NCBI GenBank assembly: GCA_017311315.1
Contig: CM029664.1
Span: forward strand, 43,592,640 to 43,656,639
DNA length: 64,000 bases
Origin: Dendrocalamus latiflorus
Lineage: Eukaryota; Streptophyta; Magnoliopsida; Poales; Poaceae
Reading direction: 5' to 3'
Part shown: positions 1 through 13,900 of the stretch, piece after piece
How positions within the stretch are numbered: the stretch's first letter is position 1
Layout of the letters: every line of letters starts with the position of its first letter
The notes under the pieces: model-generated
What the model was told of the DNA's origin: nothing
Database searches by the model: none
What the model saw: the letters and a program-made list of their open reading frames with translations, nothing else
Program-made: the position numbers and the translations under genes

Positions 1-540
1 TAGGCTTCAACTGTTATATGATGCTTCTGATTTCCGAGTGTTCTAAGTAGTCGTAACTTCCGAGTACTTACTTTTCGAGTACTCGTTGAGCTAACGGTCT
101 GGCTGACCTATGCTGGACGGTCATACCTGTCATACTAAGTGGTCGGAAGTTGATTTTCTGGAAAGCATGGAAATTGTGGTCGTGGTTGACCTGGTTCATA
201 TTTGATGGATGGTTAAGAGTGTGGTTTGTGTGTGTTGACTCATGTCGGTTAAGTTGAGAAGAACTTGTGCCGAGGAAAACGTTCTTTGGTCTTTGCATGT
301 GCAGGTTGACGTGGAGACGGTCATGGTCGGTGACGAGGAGGACCGGGACTATGATGGGAAAATCTGAGGTCCAAGTGATCGAGGATGTCACGAGGTGGTC
401 GGGGTTAGGTTGGAGCACGTGGAGATTAAAGGTGGTGATGTGTGGAAAAGCTACGGGAGTTGCAATCTTGGAGACTTCGACACGTGAGGTGGTGATGCGT
501 GATGATACAAGAGGTGCTTCCTAGATGCAACTTCTCTCAT
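1..540. other. Unassigned repeat-like sequence at the left edge
   Basis: No gene is visible. The stretch repeats short motifs such as cgagtact(cg) and gtggtcgtggtt. The same kind of motif occurs near 57120-57560, inside a presumed retroelement insertion, so this may be the end of a related LTR or other repeat. No ends or target duplication can be seen because the window starts inside it. Confidence 0.3.
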
Positions 541-1465
541 CACGGACAATATAAAAGAAATACATAAAAATAAGACAAAAAAGACTAAAAACCAAAAGTC
601 TAGAAAAAGATGAAATTAAAAAGTGAGAAGGTTTTAATACTTATTTTATTGTTCAAGAATGTTTTCAAAGGCATTAACCTTTTAATACTTTTGGATAGAG
701 TAATATGCAATTGAGAAGCATATTTCCTTGATTAAGCCAAATATTAATTACTTGAACTAGTAAAGATTCTCGTAACTAACTAGATTTTACAATGTCATAA
801 TCATGAACCGGACTTATCCATACGAAAGAACAAACATAAGCCTTAAAAAAAAGAATGACAACAGCGGAGCAACCTAGTCGCGTCCAAACCACATTGAGGT
901 TCCATTTATTGTCCAAACAACACCAGCTCGAAACAAAATATTTCAAAGGAACTATAGAGAATTTACCTTGTTTCCTATACAACTACTTGGAAATGTTTGA
1001 ATTTCAAAATGGACCTAGAAGTTTTAACAATGTCATGCATTTGTAGGGATTTTAAATCGCTTGTAGACTTAGTTTTATTTCAATTATTAATTGATTTGGT
1101 AAAGATTTAAAATTCGTTTTGCGTTTACCCTCAACAATTTCGAACACTTAGCAACGGAGGATTTGTTTGGAACAAAGGTACAAGAATCATATGGAACGAT
1201 AATTAGACATAAGGCGTTGAAACAAAAGAAACGACGTATAGAATTTCCTTGAAATTGATTACGAACTGTTCGGAACGCAAATTTTTCTTGGGAGTTTTGG
1301 AAGACTAGCCAGTATTTTGTGAACCCCAAAGCCAAGTAGTACTGTAACTCTTGACATAGTTTTCTCCTTAATCGAATTTTATTGAGACGTTTTATTTATT
1401 TATTTGTTTTATTGGATTCAAAAGCTTTTTTATTTCATAATAATCAATTAATTTACCAGCTCCCC
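541..1465. other. AT-rich intergenic DNA, no gene seen
   Basis: Low-complexity AT-rich sequence upstream of the farnesyl diphosphate synthase gene. The small open frames here lack homology that I recognise and have no splice-supported structure. I see no RNA gene or clear transposon ends. Confidence 0.4.
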
Positions 1466-1696
1466 ATCCCCCGTGCCGTGTGTCGCCGTCATGATCGCCG
1501 TGGCATCTTCCCTCCCGACCTTAAATAAACGTGTGCCCGCAAATCTGTTTGCCCACAAAATTCTGCGCAGGGCGAGCAGTAGAGAACTCCCCGCTTCTCA
1601 TCCTCCTCTCCGATACTCTCCACAAAACCTTCGATTCTGTTCTGGTCTTCTCCTCCTCCCGTGCTCGCGTGAGCGTGAGGTGAGAAGGAGAGCGCA
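1466..1696 (+). promoter_or_regulatory. Proximal promoter and 5' UTR of the FPP synthase gene
   Basis: Composition changes abruptly from AT-rich to GC-rich at about 1460. A TATA-like ttaaataaac lies at 1521-1530, about 170 bases before the start codon. It is followed by a C/T-rich leader (about 1600-1660), common in grass 5' UTRs. The ATG at 1697 is the first one in the frame that gives the family N terminus. The assignment is positional; no transcription start is shown by the sequence. Confidence 0.45.
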
Positions 1697-1866
1697 ATGG
1701 CGACGGCGGCGGTTGTGGCGAACGGCTCGGGCGGTGACACCAAGGCCGCGTTCCCGGAGGTATACAACAAGCTCAAGGAGGAGATGCTCGAGGACCCCGC
1801 CTTCGAGTTCACCGACGAATCGCTCCAGTGGATCGACCGCGTAACGCCTCCTGCCCTTTCCCTCGC

Positions 1867-1959
<93 letters not shown>

Positions 1960-4900
1960 GTTAGGCTGTTGGTTTGCTATGGTTTAGAGCGGAGGAGGCC
2001 AACATCCTCGCGTCAAAGCTTTGAATTTTTACAGTGTTTTCAGGGCTTTGGGCGATTGTGAAGGATCTGATGCTTGACCGGTGAAATTCTTCCGGTTCGT
2101 TTCAATTTTGGTTCTGATGGTAGAATGTTATGAAGTCAGGGTTGGGGGAAGCAGAGTAAGTAGACATGAAGGATTGTTTTTTAGATTGGTTTGGTGCGTT
2201 GGATTGCTAGAAAGGTCTGAGCAACTGAGTGAGTAAACTCTCCTTCTCTTTCTGAAAAAGGAGAGTGAGTAAACATGAAAGATTTTACTGTGAGATTGCT
2301 CAATTCATTAAGAAAGGCGAAATTACCGTGAGATTTGCAGTTGCTTAACAATAACTTTTTTTACTTAATCACCTCAATTTGGTGAGTTTCTCCATGATTC
2401 TTGACATTTGAGTTGTTCTTCGTGCTACTTCGACACATTGAACCAATCTAAGGCTCACAAGGAGCATTGAATAGGCTGCCTTTGGAGCATACTATCTAGA
2501 ATTCACTTACTTCACAGACTAAGCCCATAAGCTATAGGGTCAAAACACTTTTTTAATCACAGTTCGCTTTTAAATCCAGTAAATTATGAATGTTGTTTGA
2601 GGAACCATCTGTATATCTTAAAATTATCTTAAACTAAGTGGGTTACGTTGCTTTCTGTTGTTAAATTGAGTTGTGCCTGTGCGAGGCTAAAACCGAATTA
2701 AAATGAAAATTATCAAATATTGGATGCACTGCTATGGTCACAAATTATTGTCAATTATTTTTTTATCTTTGATCAATGGTATATTTATTGACTTCACAAT
2801 TTATTGTGATAAAAACTAACGGTTAAATGTACATCTCGGAGACTGAAAAGTTAAAAATATCAATGGTTTGTAAGTTGTGACTATTTTTTATGTTAAATAA
2901 TTCTATTTACATTGGTTAGACGTAGAAATATTACAGGTACAGAAAAATGGGGGAGCATCACACATGTTTCAGTAGAGGTCAGCTTGTGCTTGACCTTTTT
3001 ACAATTAAGCAGGCGACACTTGTGCTAGTTAAGTATCAATGGATTGTTTTTGTTGGCTGTTTTTAATGGATAGATATTGATGCTGTTAAATGGATGGTTC
3101 TGTTGTATATGAGAGGGCATATTGGGAATTTCCCAATTGAATAAAAAGGGAAAAGAAAAAGGAAGGCGGGGCCCACCTGTCGGTGAGCCACGCGAAGGGA
3201 TAAGGAGAGGAGACTGAGTCTCCTCCCCGGGAGCTCTCGTGCGCTTCTGGGCGTGCTTCTCCCGTGCGGTTTCGGCGCGGCCGTTCGTCTCCTCCTTTTG
3301 GATCTGGCGATTTCGGCGGAAAGATGGAGGGAGTGGCGAGGAAGAAGCGGCGGTGGGGGCGCGGGCAGGCCCGGGTTCTCCGGAGCCGGCCGCTCGTGCC
3401 ACCTCGCGGCTCACCTCGTCTCCCCTTCATATGCCAGCTCGGCTACACGGTTTCGTGATCCATCTTCTTAACTCCCGATCGATTTTGCTCTCTCGAGTTC
3501 TTCCTCCTCTCCTTTGCGGGCTGCACTGAAGTTGGTGGCTTCGGCCATCTTCGATTGAGGCCGATTCTTTGATTCCCTGTGTGAACCCTAATTTGGGTGT
3601 GGGGATTCAGTGAGCTTGCGGCTTTGCCCAAGGAGAGAAGAGGCGGCGCCAGTTCTTACTGTGATTAAGTACTCTTGGCCGGAGCACTTTGTGGTCTTGT
3701 GCGGCATATCTCTGAACCTCGACTTCACCTCTGGTTTTTCGGCTGAGAAGTGAAGAGTGGCATTGTATCTCCGTGAATCATCTACTCGCGCATGATAGTG
3801 GGTTGATAGATTTTCTGGGTGAGCGATTCATCGTGCCTTGCCGCACTGATTGGTTTTCTCCTGCTGGTTTTCGGCTCCTGGACAGTTTCGAATACTGTCT
3901 GTACTGTGAGTATATTCAGTTTTTCCTCATTTACAGCAGTATATCTTGATCTGTAATATTAATCAAGTTATTGAGGACTGCTGTGAATGCATGTGGGCGC
4001 CTTAGATGCTCTGTGATGATATTTGTCATATACTGAATTGATCTAGACAATTGATTTAGGCTTGAGCTCTAGGATTTGTTTCTGCAGTCCATACAGTTGA
4101 TGTTTTACTGTTAGATTTAATTACCTGCAATAGAAATCTTGAATAGTGCAATGATCTGTTAAATGTGGTTAGATTGTATGCTTGGGACAGCATTCATCTG
4201 TTTTAGGTTCTGATTGTCTTATGCTATTGCTGTCTACATACATTTCGGTGAGCTGCTCTCAGCCTGTTCATTTATGGTTCACTGTCCATTAGTTCATTGC
4301 TTGTAATCAAATAGTAAAACGTAATCTTGAACAGAGTCCTCTTCTCTGTTTATTAGGTCTGTTGACATTCAAATATTTAGAGCTCAAGTCTTTTCTCAGT
4401 TGTTAGATTAATTATGAAGAGTTATGACGTATGCATGAGAAGGCCAAAATCTTTGATTTTGCGCAACTCTGTTCTGAGAGCAATCATGAAACAATTATTT
4501 TGTTCTGTGCTAGATTTAATGGTTTCATTGTTGCTATTGATATTTTGCTGTTTATTTTCAGCAGTAATCATGTTATATTCTTTAGATATATCTATGATTA
4601 TGAATGGCAAGTTAGAATTTCATATTTATATGCAATTTATGTCATTCTTATTGTGCTGAAAATATGGTCATTTGATATGTTTGGCTGGAATTAAATATTC
4701 AAATATGCTTATACCGCAATATTTACAACAATCCAGAAAATCTATATTGAAAGAAATGGCTTCCTCATCTGATGTCGTGAAACCTGAAGTGTTTGACGGA
4801 GTCAATTTCAAGCGCTGGCAGGCGAAGGCCAAACTTTGGCTGACTGACCTTAAGCTCTTCTGGGTCATCTCAAATCCACCGGCGTTTCCGCTGGAGATCC

Positions 4901-7900
4901 CTGAGACGATGAGATGGGAAGATGCTAATAATGCAGTCTTAGCTCGTTTGCTGGCCATCCTGTCTAATCGCTTGTTTGACGTCTATGTCAACTTCACTAA
5001 TGCCAAACAACTTTGGGATGAGCTCGAGGAGAAATACTCCGAGGGAGATAATGGAAATGAGTCCTTTATTACAGCCAATTACTTGAACTATAAGATGGTT
5101 GAGGGCCGGTCAATGATGGAGCAGCTCCATGAGCTTCAACTCCATGTATGTGACTTATGTCAGTACGACTGCGCTAAGCCTGAGAAGTTTCAAGTCAATG
5201 TCATTTTGGCTAAGTTACCGCCTTCGTGGCGTGACTTTGTGACCGCTCGGAGGCATATAAAGGAGAGCTTGACGCTTAATGAGCTGTCAGCTGCTATTAA
5301 TGTCGAGGAGCGTGCTAGAGCCGGTGACGGCTCGGGAAAGACTCAAGTTCAGGCTCATCAAGTTCAACTTAAGAATGGTGGAGGACCTAGGAAACCCAAG
5401 TTCAAGAGTTAGCCCCAAGTCAAGCTACAGCCTAAGAAAATGAAGAAGAGGAAGGAGGACATTGTCTGCTTCGTTTGCGGTGAGGCTGGCCATAAGGCCA
5501 ATCATTGCCGCAATCGGAAGGGCAAGGGTCCATCTCCTGGTCAGCACAAGAGCCACAAGACTGAGGTTCATGTCGCGCTGGCGAGTACCAGCTCAGACGA
5601 GTACGTACCTATGGCCTTTATGGCAAGTCCATCTATTGATTGGTGGATTGATACAGGTGCTACTAGACATTTATGTGCTGATCGATCTTGTTTCTCTTCA
5701 TTTCAGGGTGAAGGTGGTGGATCTGTCCTAATGGGCAACGGAGCCGCCGCAACAGTACGTGGGATTGGACAAGTTTGCCTGAAGCTTACTTCGGGCAAAA
5801 CACTCATCCTAAGAGACGTGCTGTACGTGCCTGCGATGACGCGCAATCTCCTTAGCGGGTCAATGTTATGTAGGCAAGGAATAAAGCTTGTGTTTGAATC
5901 AAATAAGGTCATTTTGACCAAGTTTGGTAATTTTGTGGGCAAAGGCTATGATAGCGGAGGCATGTTCCGCTTATCCATTCTTGATTTGAATAATGTAAAC
6001 GTTTACAATGTTTCTCATTGCAATAAAGTTCATGATATTTGGCATTCACGGTTGTGTCATGTTAATTTTGAAGCCATTACGCGGTTAAGTAAGATGAATT
6101 TAATTCCGAGTTATAATTATGAGAAGGGTTCAAAGTGCGAAGTGTGTGTGCAAGCTAAGCAGCCCCGAAAACCTTTTCATAGCGTTGAAGGGCGAAGCAC
6201 TTCTCCACTTGAACTAATCCACTCTGATCTTTGTGAGATGAATGGAATATTAACTAAAGGTGGCAAACGATATTTCTTAACTCTCATAGATGATGCGACT
6301 AAGTATTGCTATATTTATCTACTTAAGTCGAAAGATGAAGCACTTGAATACTTTAAAATCTACAAAGCTGAAGTTGAAAATCAACTAGAAAAGAAAATTA
6401 AACGGTTAAGGTCGGACCGAGGCGGTGAATACGTCTCACATGAGTTCTCCCAATTCTGTGAAGAAAGTGGAATAATTCATGAAGTTACTCCACCATACTC
6501 ACCCCAATCTAATGGAATAGCCGAAAGAAAGAACCGAACTCTTTGCGACTTGGTTAACGCCATGCTTCAGAGTTCAGGTATGTCGGACTATTGGTGGGGT
6601 GAGACAGTTCTCACAGCTAACTATGTCCTGAATAGGGTTCCACCTCGCAATCAGGAGGAAACACCCTATGAAGGATGGAAGGGGAGAAAACCCAACTTAT
6701 CCTATTTTCGAACGTGGGGATGCCTTGCAAAAGTGCATGTGCCGTTGCCGAAGAAAAGGAAGCTTGGTCCTAAGACCGTTGATTGTGTCTTTCTAGGATA
6801 TGCTATTAATAGCACAGCTTATAGATTTCTAGTGGTCAAATCCGAGGTGAGTGACATCGCTACTAATATAGTGATGGAATCTCGTGATGCGACATTCTTT
6901 GAGCATGTGTTTCCTATGAGACCGAATGAAGACAGTGGACATGTCGGCATAGATGATCTCTCTATTTCTCCTAGTGTGGATAACACCGCTCCAGATTTGG
7001 AGTTGAGGAGGAGTAAGAGATAGAGGACCGAGAAGTCACTTGGGGATGACTTTGTCACGTATGTCGTGGATGATGAACCACGAACCCTTTCAGAGGCATA
7101 CGCATCCCCGGATGTGGATTACTGGAAGGAGGCAGTCCGTAGAGAGATGGATTCCATCATTGCTAACGGAACTTGGGAAATTGCAGATCTCCCGCCTGGT
7201 TGTAAGCCAGTAGGTTGCAAATGGATCTTTAAAAGAAAGCGCAGACCTGATGGTACTATTGAAAAGTACAAGGCCCGATTAGTGGCTAAAGGTTTCACGC
7301 AAAAAGAAGGTGAAGACTATTTTGATACATACTCTCCTGTGGCTCGTCTACCCACAATTCGAGTGCTTTTAGCGCTAGCCACTGCATACAAACTCCTAGT
7401 ACATCAAATGGATGTAAAGACCGCTTTCCTAAACGGAGAGTTGGATGAGGAGATTTATATGCAACAGCCTGAAGGATTTGTGGTTGAGGGGCAAGAAAGG
7501 AAAGTATGTCGATTGATTAAATCTTTGTATGGTCTAAAGCAAGCTCCCAAGCAATGGCATGAGAAATTTGATAGTACGTTGACGTCGGTCGGCTTTTGTG
7601 TAAATGAAGCCGATAAATGTGTCTACTATCGGTTTAATGGGGGTGAAGGTGTCATTCTATGTCTCTACATAGATGACATATTGCTATTTGGGACCAACAT
7701 AGATGTGATCAATAGCACAAAGTCTTTCCTTTCCCAGAATTTTGATATGAAGGATCTGGGTGAAGCTGATGTTATTTTAAACATTAAGCTTATAAAGGGT
7801 GAGAATGGGATTACGCTTTCACAATCCCATTATGTGGATAAAGTCCTAACTAGATTTGGGTTTATGGAATGTAAGCCAGCAGCTACACCCTATGATCCAA

Positions 7901-10900
7901 ATGCAAAGCTACATAAGAACACTGGGCATGGGAAGGATCAACTTAAGTATTCTCAAATCATAGGATCCCTGATATACCTAACTAGTGCGACGAGGCCAGA
8001 CATCTCATATGTTGTATGCAGATTGAGTCGTTATACGTCCAATCCAGGAGATGATCATTGGATAGCACTAGAAAGAGTACTAAGATACTTGAAGGGAAAT
8101 CCTAATTTAGGAATACATTACTCCGGTCATCCTGCAGTCTTGGAAGGATTCAGTGATGCTAACTGGATCAGTGACTCGGATGACATGAAGGCTACGAGTG
8201 GTTATGTTTTCACTCTAGCAGGTGGGGCCGTGTCGTGGAAGTCTTCTAAACAGACTATTCTTACACGGTCCACCATGGAGGCTGAATTGGTAGCGCTTGA
8301 TTCAGCAGCTGTAGAGGCAGAATGGATTCGAGAACTCCTTTCTGACCTACCTGTGCTGGAAAAAAACCTATTCTAGCCATTTTGACCTACTGCGATAACC
8401 AAACCATTTTGGTTAAGGCGAAGAGTAGGAAGGACAATATGAAGTCCTCAAAACATATAAAGCGCCGACTTAAGTCGGTAAGGCATGCCAGAGAGACCGG
8501 TGTTATTACTGTAGAATACATCCAGTCTGAAAGGAATTTGGCAGATCCTTTCACTAAAGGATTGGCGCGAAAGGTCATCCAAGCAGCGTCACAGGGAATG
8601 GGGCTTATACCCGTATAAAGGCTCATATTGGTAGTAACATATCCTAGGAGATCGGAGATCCCGTGAACTAGGCTCTAGGACAACAAACTGTGTGAGATTA
8701 AAGAGCACATCTAACGGGTCCCATTAGCTGCAGTGCTCTGTCTGTATGGAAGGTTGAGCTTTGGCTCTTAATGAACTCTAGGTCTATATGACATATGGAA
8801 TCGTCCTACAGGATTCCTAGAAGAGTTCACCTACGTGAGTGAGATCGTGAGGTCACGATCGAAGAAAGATAAGGGTATACTTTCTTAAGCACTCATGAGT
8901 AAGATACGGGGACATGACCGGAACGTCCCAACCCGAGAGGGAAAGGGATAGCCGCCCAGTACAGAATGTGATTTGGGCGAAAATTCTCACACCAAGGCAT
9001 TGGATCAAGGCGTAGTCCTCCTTTGTCTGTGCAGAGTCGTACTCCTTATCGCTAGACTTTGGGTTCAAACCTGCAAGGTACCCATAGTCGAACAACTGTA
9101 TATTAAACAAGACATTGACATCTTTTATCAATTGATAAATTGGTGGGGATTGTTGTATATGAGAGGGCATATTGGGAATTTCCCAATTGAATAAAAAGGG
9201 AAAAGAAAAGGGAAGGCGGGGCCCACCTGTCGGTGAGCCACGCGAAGGGATAAGGAGAGGAGACTGAGTCTCCTCCCCGGGAGCTCCCGTGCGCTTCTGG
9301 GCGTGCTTCTCCCGTGCGGTTTCGGCGCGGCCGTTCGTCTCCTCCTTTTGGATCTGGCGATTTCGGCGGAAAGATGGAGGGAGTGGCGAGGAAGAAGCGG
9401 CGGTGGGGGCGCGGGCAGGCCCGGGTTCTCCGGAGCCGGCCGCTCGTGCCACCTCGCGGCTCACCTCGTCTCCCCTTCATATGCCAGCTCGGCTACACGG
9501 TTTCGTGATCCATCTTCTTAACTCCCGATCGATTTTGCTCTCTCGAGTTCTTCCTCCTCTCCTTTGCGGGCTGCACTGAAGTTGGTGGCTTCGGCCATCT
9601 TCGATTGAGGCCGATTCTTTGATTCCCTGTGTGAACCCTAATTTGGGTGTGGGGATTCAGTGAGCTTGCGGCTTTGCCCGAGGAGAGAAGAGGCGGCGCC
9701 AGTTCTTACTGTGATTAAGTACTCTTGGCCGGAGCACTTTGTGGTCTTGTGCGGCATATCTCTGAACCTCGACTTCACCTCTGGTTTTTCGGCTGAGAAG
9801 TGAAGAGTGGCATTGTATCTCCGTGAATCATCTACTCGCGCATGATAGTGGGTTGATAGATTTTCTGGGTGAGCGATTCATCGTGCCTTGCCGCACTGAT
9901 TGGTTTTCTCCTGCTGGTTTTCGGCTCCTGGACAGTTTCGAATACTGTCTGTACTGTGAGTATATTCAGTTTTTCCTCATTTACAGCAGTATATCTTGAT
10001 CTGTAATATTAATCAAGTTATTGAGGACTGCTGTGAATGCATGTGGGCGCCTTAGATGCTCTGTGATGATATTTGTCATATACTAAATTGATCTAGACAA
10101 TTGATTTAGGCTTGAGCTCTAGGATTTGTTTCTGCAGTCCATACAGTTGATGTTTTACTGATAGATTTAATTACCTGCAATAGAAATCTTGAATAGTGCA
10201 GTGATCTGTTAAATGTGGTTAGATTGTATGCTTGGGACAGCATTCATCTGTTTTAGGTTCTGATTGTCTTATGCTATTGCTGTCTACATATATTTCGGTG
10301 AGCTGCTCTCAGCCTGTTCATTTATAGTTCACTGTCCATTAGTTCATTGCTTGTAATCAAATAGTAAAACGTAATCTTGAACAGAGTCCTCTTCTCTGTT
10401 TATTAGGTCTGTTGACATTCAAATATTTAGAGCTCAAGTCTTTTCTCAGTTGTTAGATTAATTATGAAGAGTTATGACGTATGCATGAGAATGCCAAAAT
10501 CTTTGATTTTGCGCAACTCTGTTCTGAGAGCAATCATGAAACAATTATTTTGTTCTGTGCTAGATTTAATGGTTTCATTGTTGCTATTGATATTTTGCTG
10601 TTTATTTTCAGCAGTAATCATGTTATATTCTTTAGATATATCTATGATTATGAATGGCAAGTTAGAATTTCATATTTGTATGCAATTTATGTCATTCTTA
10701 TTGTGCTGGAAATATGGTCATTTGATATGTTTGGCTGGAATTAAATATTCAAATATGCTTATACCGCAATATTTACAACAGGTTCTTCTTCTTTTTCTTC
10801 TTCAAAAATAAGGTAGGAGCTCTGCCGTTCAATTATAAAAGAAAGAGATTGAATGGATGGGTCTTATAGTTAGATGCTCTGTGATTCTCGACTTTATTCC

Positions 10901-13900
10901 CATATTCATTTTCCAGTGTTTGTGTTGTGAAGAAAAATAGTCGTAGAAAGTATCTGTTGATGTTCTTTATTCAATTTCTGCTATTATGATTTAAGAACAA
11001 TGTGTAACTACGTTATACAACCTTTATCAAAATCGTTTCTTTCATTTGGAGTAGATGCTGGATTACAACGTGCTTGAAGGAAAGTGCAACCGTGGGCTCT
11101 CGGTTATCCATAGCTACAAGATATTGAAAGGTGTAGATGTTCTGAGCAAGGAGGAGACATTTCTTGCCTGCACCCTTGGTTGGTGCATTGAATGGGTAAC
11201 ACTTTCTCCCTGTTGCTTTGGAGTTTCTTTTGGTTAATACCTCAAAAACTCTGCTAAGTTGGCGCCATTGATGGTTCTTGGTCATTTTGCAGCTTCAAGC
11301 TTATTTTCTTGTGCTTGACGATATCATGGACAACTCCCAGACACGACGTGGCCAGCCTTGCTGGTTTGGGGTGCCTCAGGTCAGTTGAGAAGCAACTAAC
11401 CTCTATATCTACCAAATTATTTAAATACTTTGTTATTTTGATGGCTGTACCAAGGCTTTACTTCAGAAGGATTTAGTGTTAGCAGCACCAGTTATTGAAA
11501 AAAAACATGTTCATCTGTTAAGCAACCTAGTTTCATGCTCCCTGTTTGTATTTGATCTCCTCAAGAGAAGTGATTTAGACTAGTGACTTATTGAGTTTCC
11601 GCAGGCTGTTTTTACTTGTTTTATTTTGATAACACACAAATGCTTTTGCGTTTATACTTGTAAACTATGAAACCAGTTTTTTCTCGAACACGCAGGAGAG
11701 CTGCGTATCATTATATTAAGAAGAAAAAGGGACAAGAACCCTTACAAAACACACCCCCAAAACCACCAAGAAACTAGGCAGACAAATGCGCCTATTACAG
11801 AAGAGAAATCCGACCCCGACCACCACTGAACATCAGTTGTCTACCGGCTATAGAGCAAAGAGGTAAGAAATACCTCTTGCTCCAGCCAATCCCCAAACGT
11901 GCAGCTCCTCACTAGCGAGCAATAAAGCTCTAGTTAAACTTGGAGATGCACCATCAAACACACACCTATTACGATGTTTCCATAAGGTCCAGGCTCCTAG
12001 GATTACAAGAGAATTCACCCCTTTCTTCAGCTGATTGTTAACTCCATTTGAAAAACTTTCCCACCAATCCTCAAAAGAAAGAAATTCAGGTTGTGGGGCA
12101 AACCCTTGGAGACCAACTCTCTGCAGCAATTTGAACCAAAATTCACGGGCAAACACACAAGAGGTGAGAAGATGGTTGATAGATTCTGAAGATTGGTCAC
12201 AATGGGGACAAGCTGCAGGGTGGGGAAGTCCACGACGAGCAAGGCGATCAGCCGTCCAACAACGATCAAGGGTGACCAACCACAAAAAGAATTTGCATTT
12301 TCCTGGAGCCCAAGATTTCCAAATCCTTTCCCAAGGTTTGAAAATTATACCCCCTTGGAAAAAACTTGCATAAGCTGTCTTGGCCGAATACTTTCCATTT
12401 GCAGCGAATCTCCAGACATGAGAGTCATCTACACCTTCATGGAGAACCACTTCTGAGACCAGATCCCATAGGACAAGAAACTCTGCTAGTACTGCCACCG
12501 TGAGAGCCCCCTGAATGTCGGAAACCCAGGAATGTGCATTGAGAGCATCAGCCACAGTCCTCTTAATCGCTCTTCTCTTGGGCACTAAAGCAAAAACTTG
12601 AGGAGCAAGATCGATGACTCTCTGCCCATGAATCCAACGATCAGTCCAGAAAAAAATGTTGGTCCCATCGCCCACCTCGGAGACAACAGCCATGGAAAAA
12701 AAAGGCGCTAACACATTGATGAACCTGGATAGGAAAAGCAGCCCATGGGCGACTAGGGTCGGTTTTCTTAAGCCACAACCACCTCATCTTGAGAGCCCAG
12801 CCAAGATTTTGAAGATTGGAAATACCAAGCCCACCAAGTTCCCGTGGGAGACAAACTTTAGTCCACCCCACCAGACAATGTCCTCCTTTTACATCCTTCC
12901 TCCCTCTCCACAAGAAGCCTCTCCTAATTTTATCAATAACTTTGATGGCCCCTGGTGGAATATCCATGGCCATAGCCAAATGAACCAACATTGAGGTAAG
13001 CACAAACTGAACTAAAATCCCGCACCCTTCCTTGGTTAAGAGGTCAGCTTTCCATCCTGGAAGACGAGCCGCAGTCCGATCAATAAAAGGCTGAAATTGC
13101 GTCTTTGTCAATTTCTTAATGGAGAGAGGGATTCCCAAATATTTGCATGGGAAGTCAAGCACTGCACATGGTAGTTGGTTCTGAACTGAAGCAATGTCTG
13201 TTTCTGAACATTGAATGGGTATAACATTGCTTTTTTGCATATTTGTCTTCAGCCCCGACGCATCCCCAAACAATTGGATCAGATCAAGGGTAATCTCAAT
13301 GTCACTACCCGAGGGACGGAGAAAGATAACCACGTCGTCCGCATAGACGGATATCCGATGATTCAACACACGAGAAGACAAAGGCTGCAGTAGGCCGACT
13401 TCTGAAGCCTTGTTGAACAAGTGGCTCAGAACATCCATTACAAGAATGAACAACATGGGCGACAAAGGATCCCCTTGGCGCAGCCCACGACGGTGAAAGA
13501 TAACTTCTCCAGGAGCACCATTTAAGAGCACTTGGGTAGATGATGAAGCCAAGAGCCCACTGATTATATTACACCAAATACGACCAAAACCCAATTTTTG
13601 CAACACCTCAATTAGAAAACTCCAAGCAACCGAATCAAAGGCTTTTGTAATATCCAACTTTAGAAGGATTCGGGGCTGTTTTTGTTGATGTAAAAATTTT
13701 GCTGTTTGCTGCACTAACATGAAGTCGTCCTGTATAAATCTCCCTTTTATAAAAGCACTTTGGTTCTGAGAAACCATCTGATGAAGACGACCTGCCAATC
13801 TATTTGCAAGCAATTTGGTGACGAGCTTGGCAAAACTGTGCACAAGACTGATAGGGCGGAAGTCCTTGATATGATTAGCCTCATCCTTTTTTGGCAAGAG

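Larger units (their letters stand above)
3101..10780 (+). mobile_element. Full-length Ty1/Copia retrotransposon in FPS intron 1
   Basis: Both ends are clear: two 1,630-base direct repeats beginning tgttgtatat and ending tttacaaca, flanked by a 5-base target duplication ggttc (3096-3100 and 10781-10785). The internal region codes for Gag, protease, integrase, reverse transcriptase and RNase H in Copia order, in the same sense as the host gene. Comparing the LTRs by eye I count about 11 substitutions and no indels (about 0.7%), which indicates a recent insertion. The polyprotein carries two stop codons and one frameshift, so this copy cannot make its own proteins. Confidence 0.96.

Noticed and set aside
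1697..2061. Long serine-leucine repeat proteins across the (TC)n tract
   Set aside because: They are translations of a microsatellite directly after the FPS exon 1 donor; the true coding frame leaves at 1840.
3025..3631. Overlapping open frames in the GC-rich part of the 5' LTR, repeated at 8853-9579
   Set aside because: They lie inside duplicated LTR sequence and are not conserved coding; identical copies in the 3' LTR explain them.
4731..4755. Primer binding site for initiator-Met tRNA after the 5' LTR of the young Copia element
   Set aside because: The sequence atccagaaaatc does not match the expected tggtatcagagc pattern; another tRNA may be used but I could not identify it.
11677..11700. 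Target-site duplication for the LINE
   Set aside because: I compared the bases next to the poly-T with the region around 18830 and found no convincing direct repeat.
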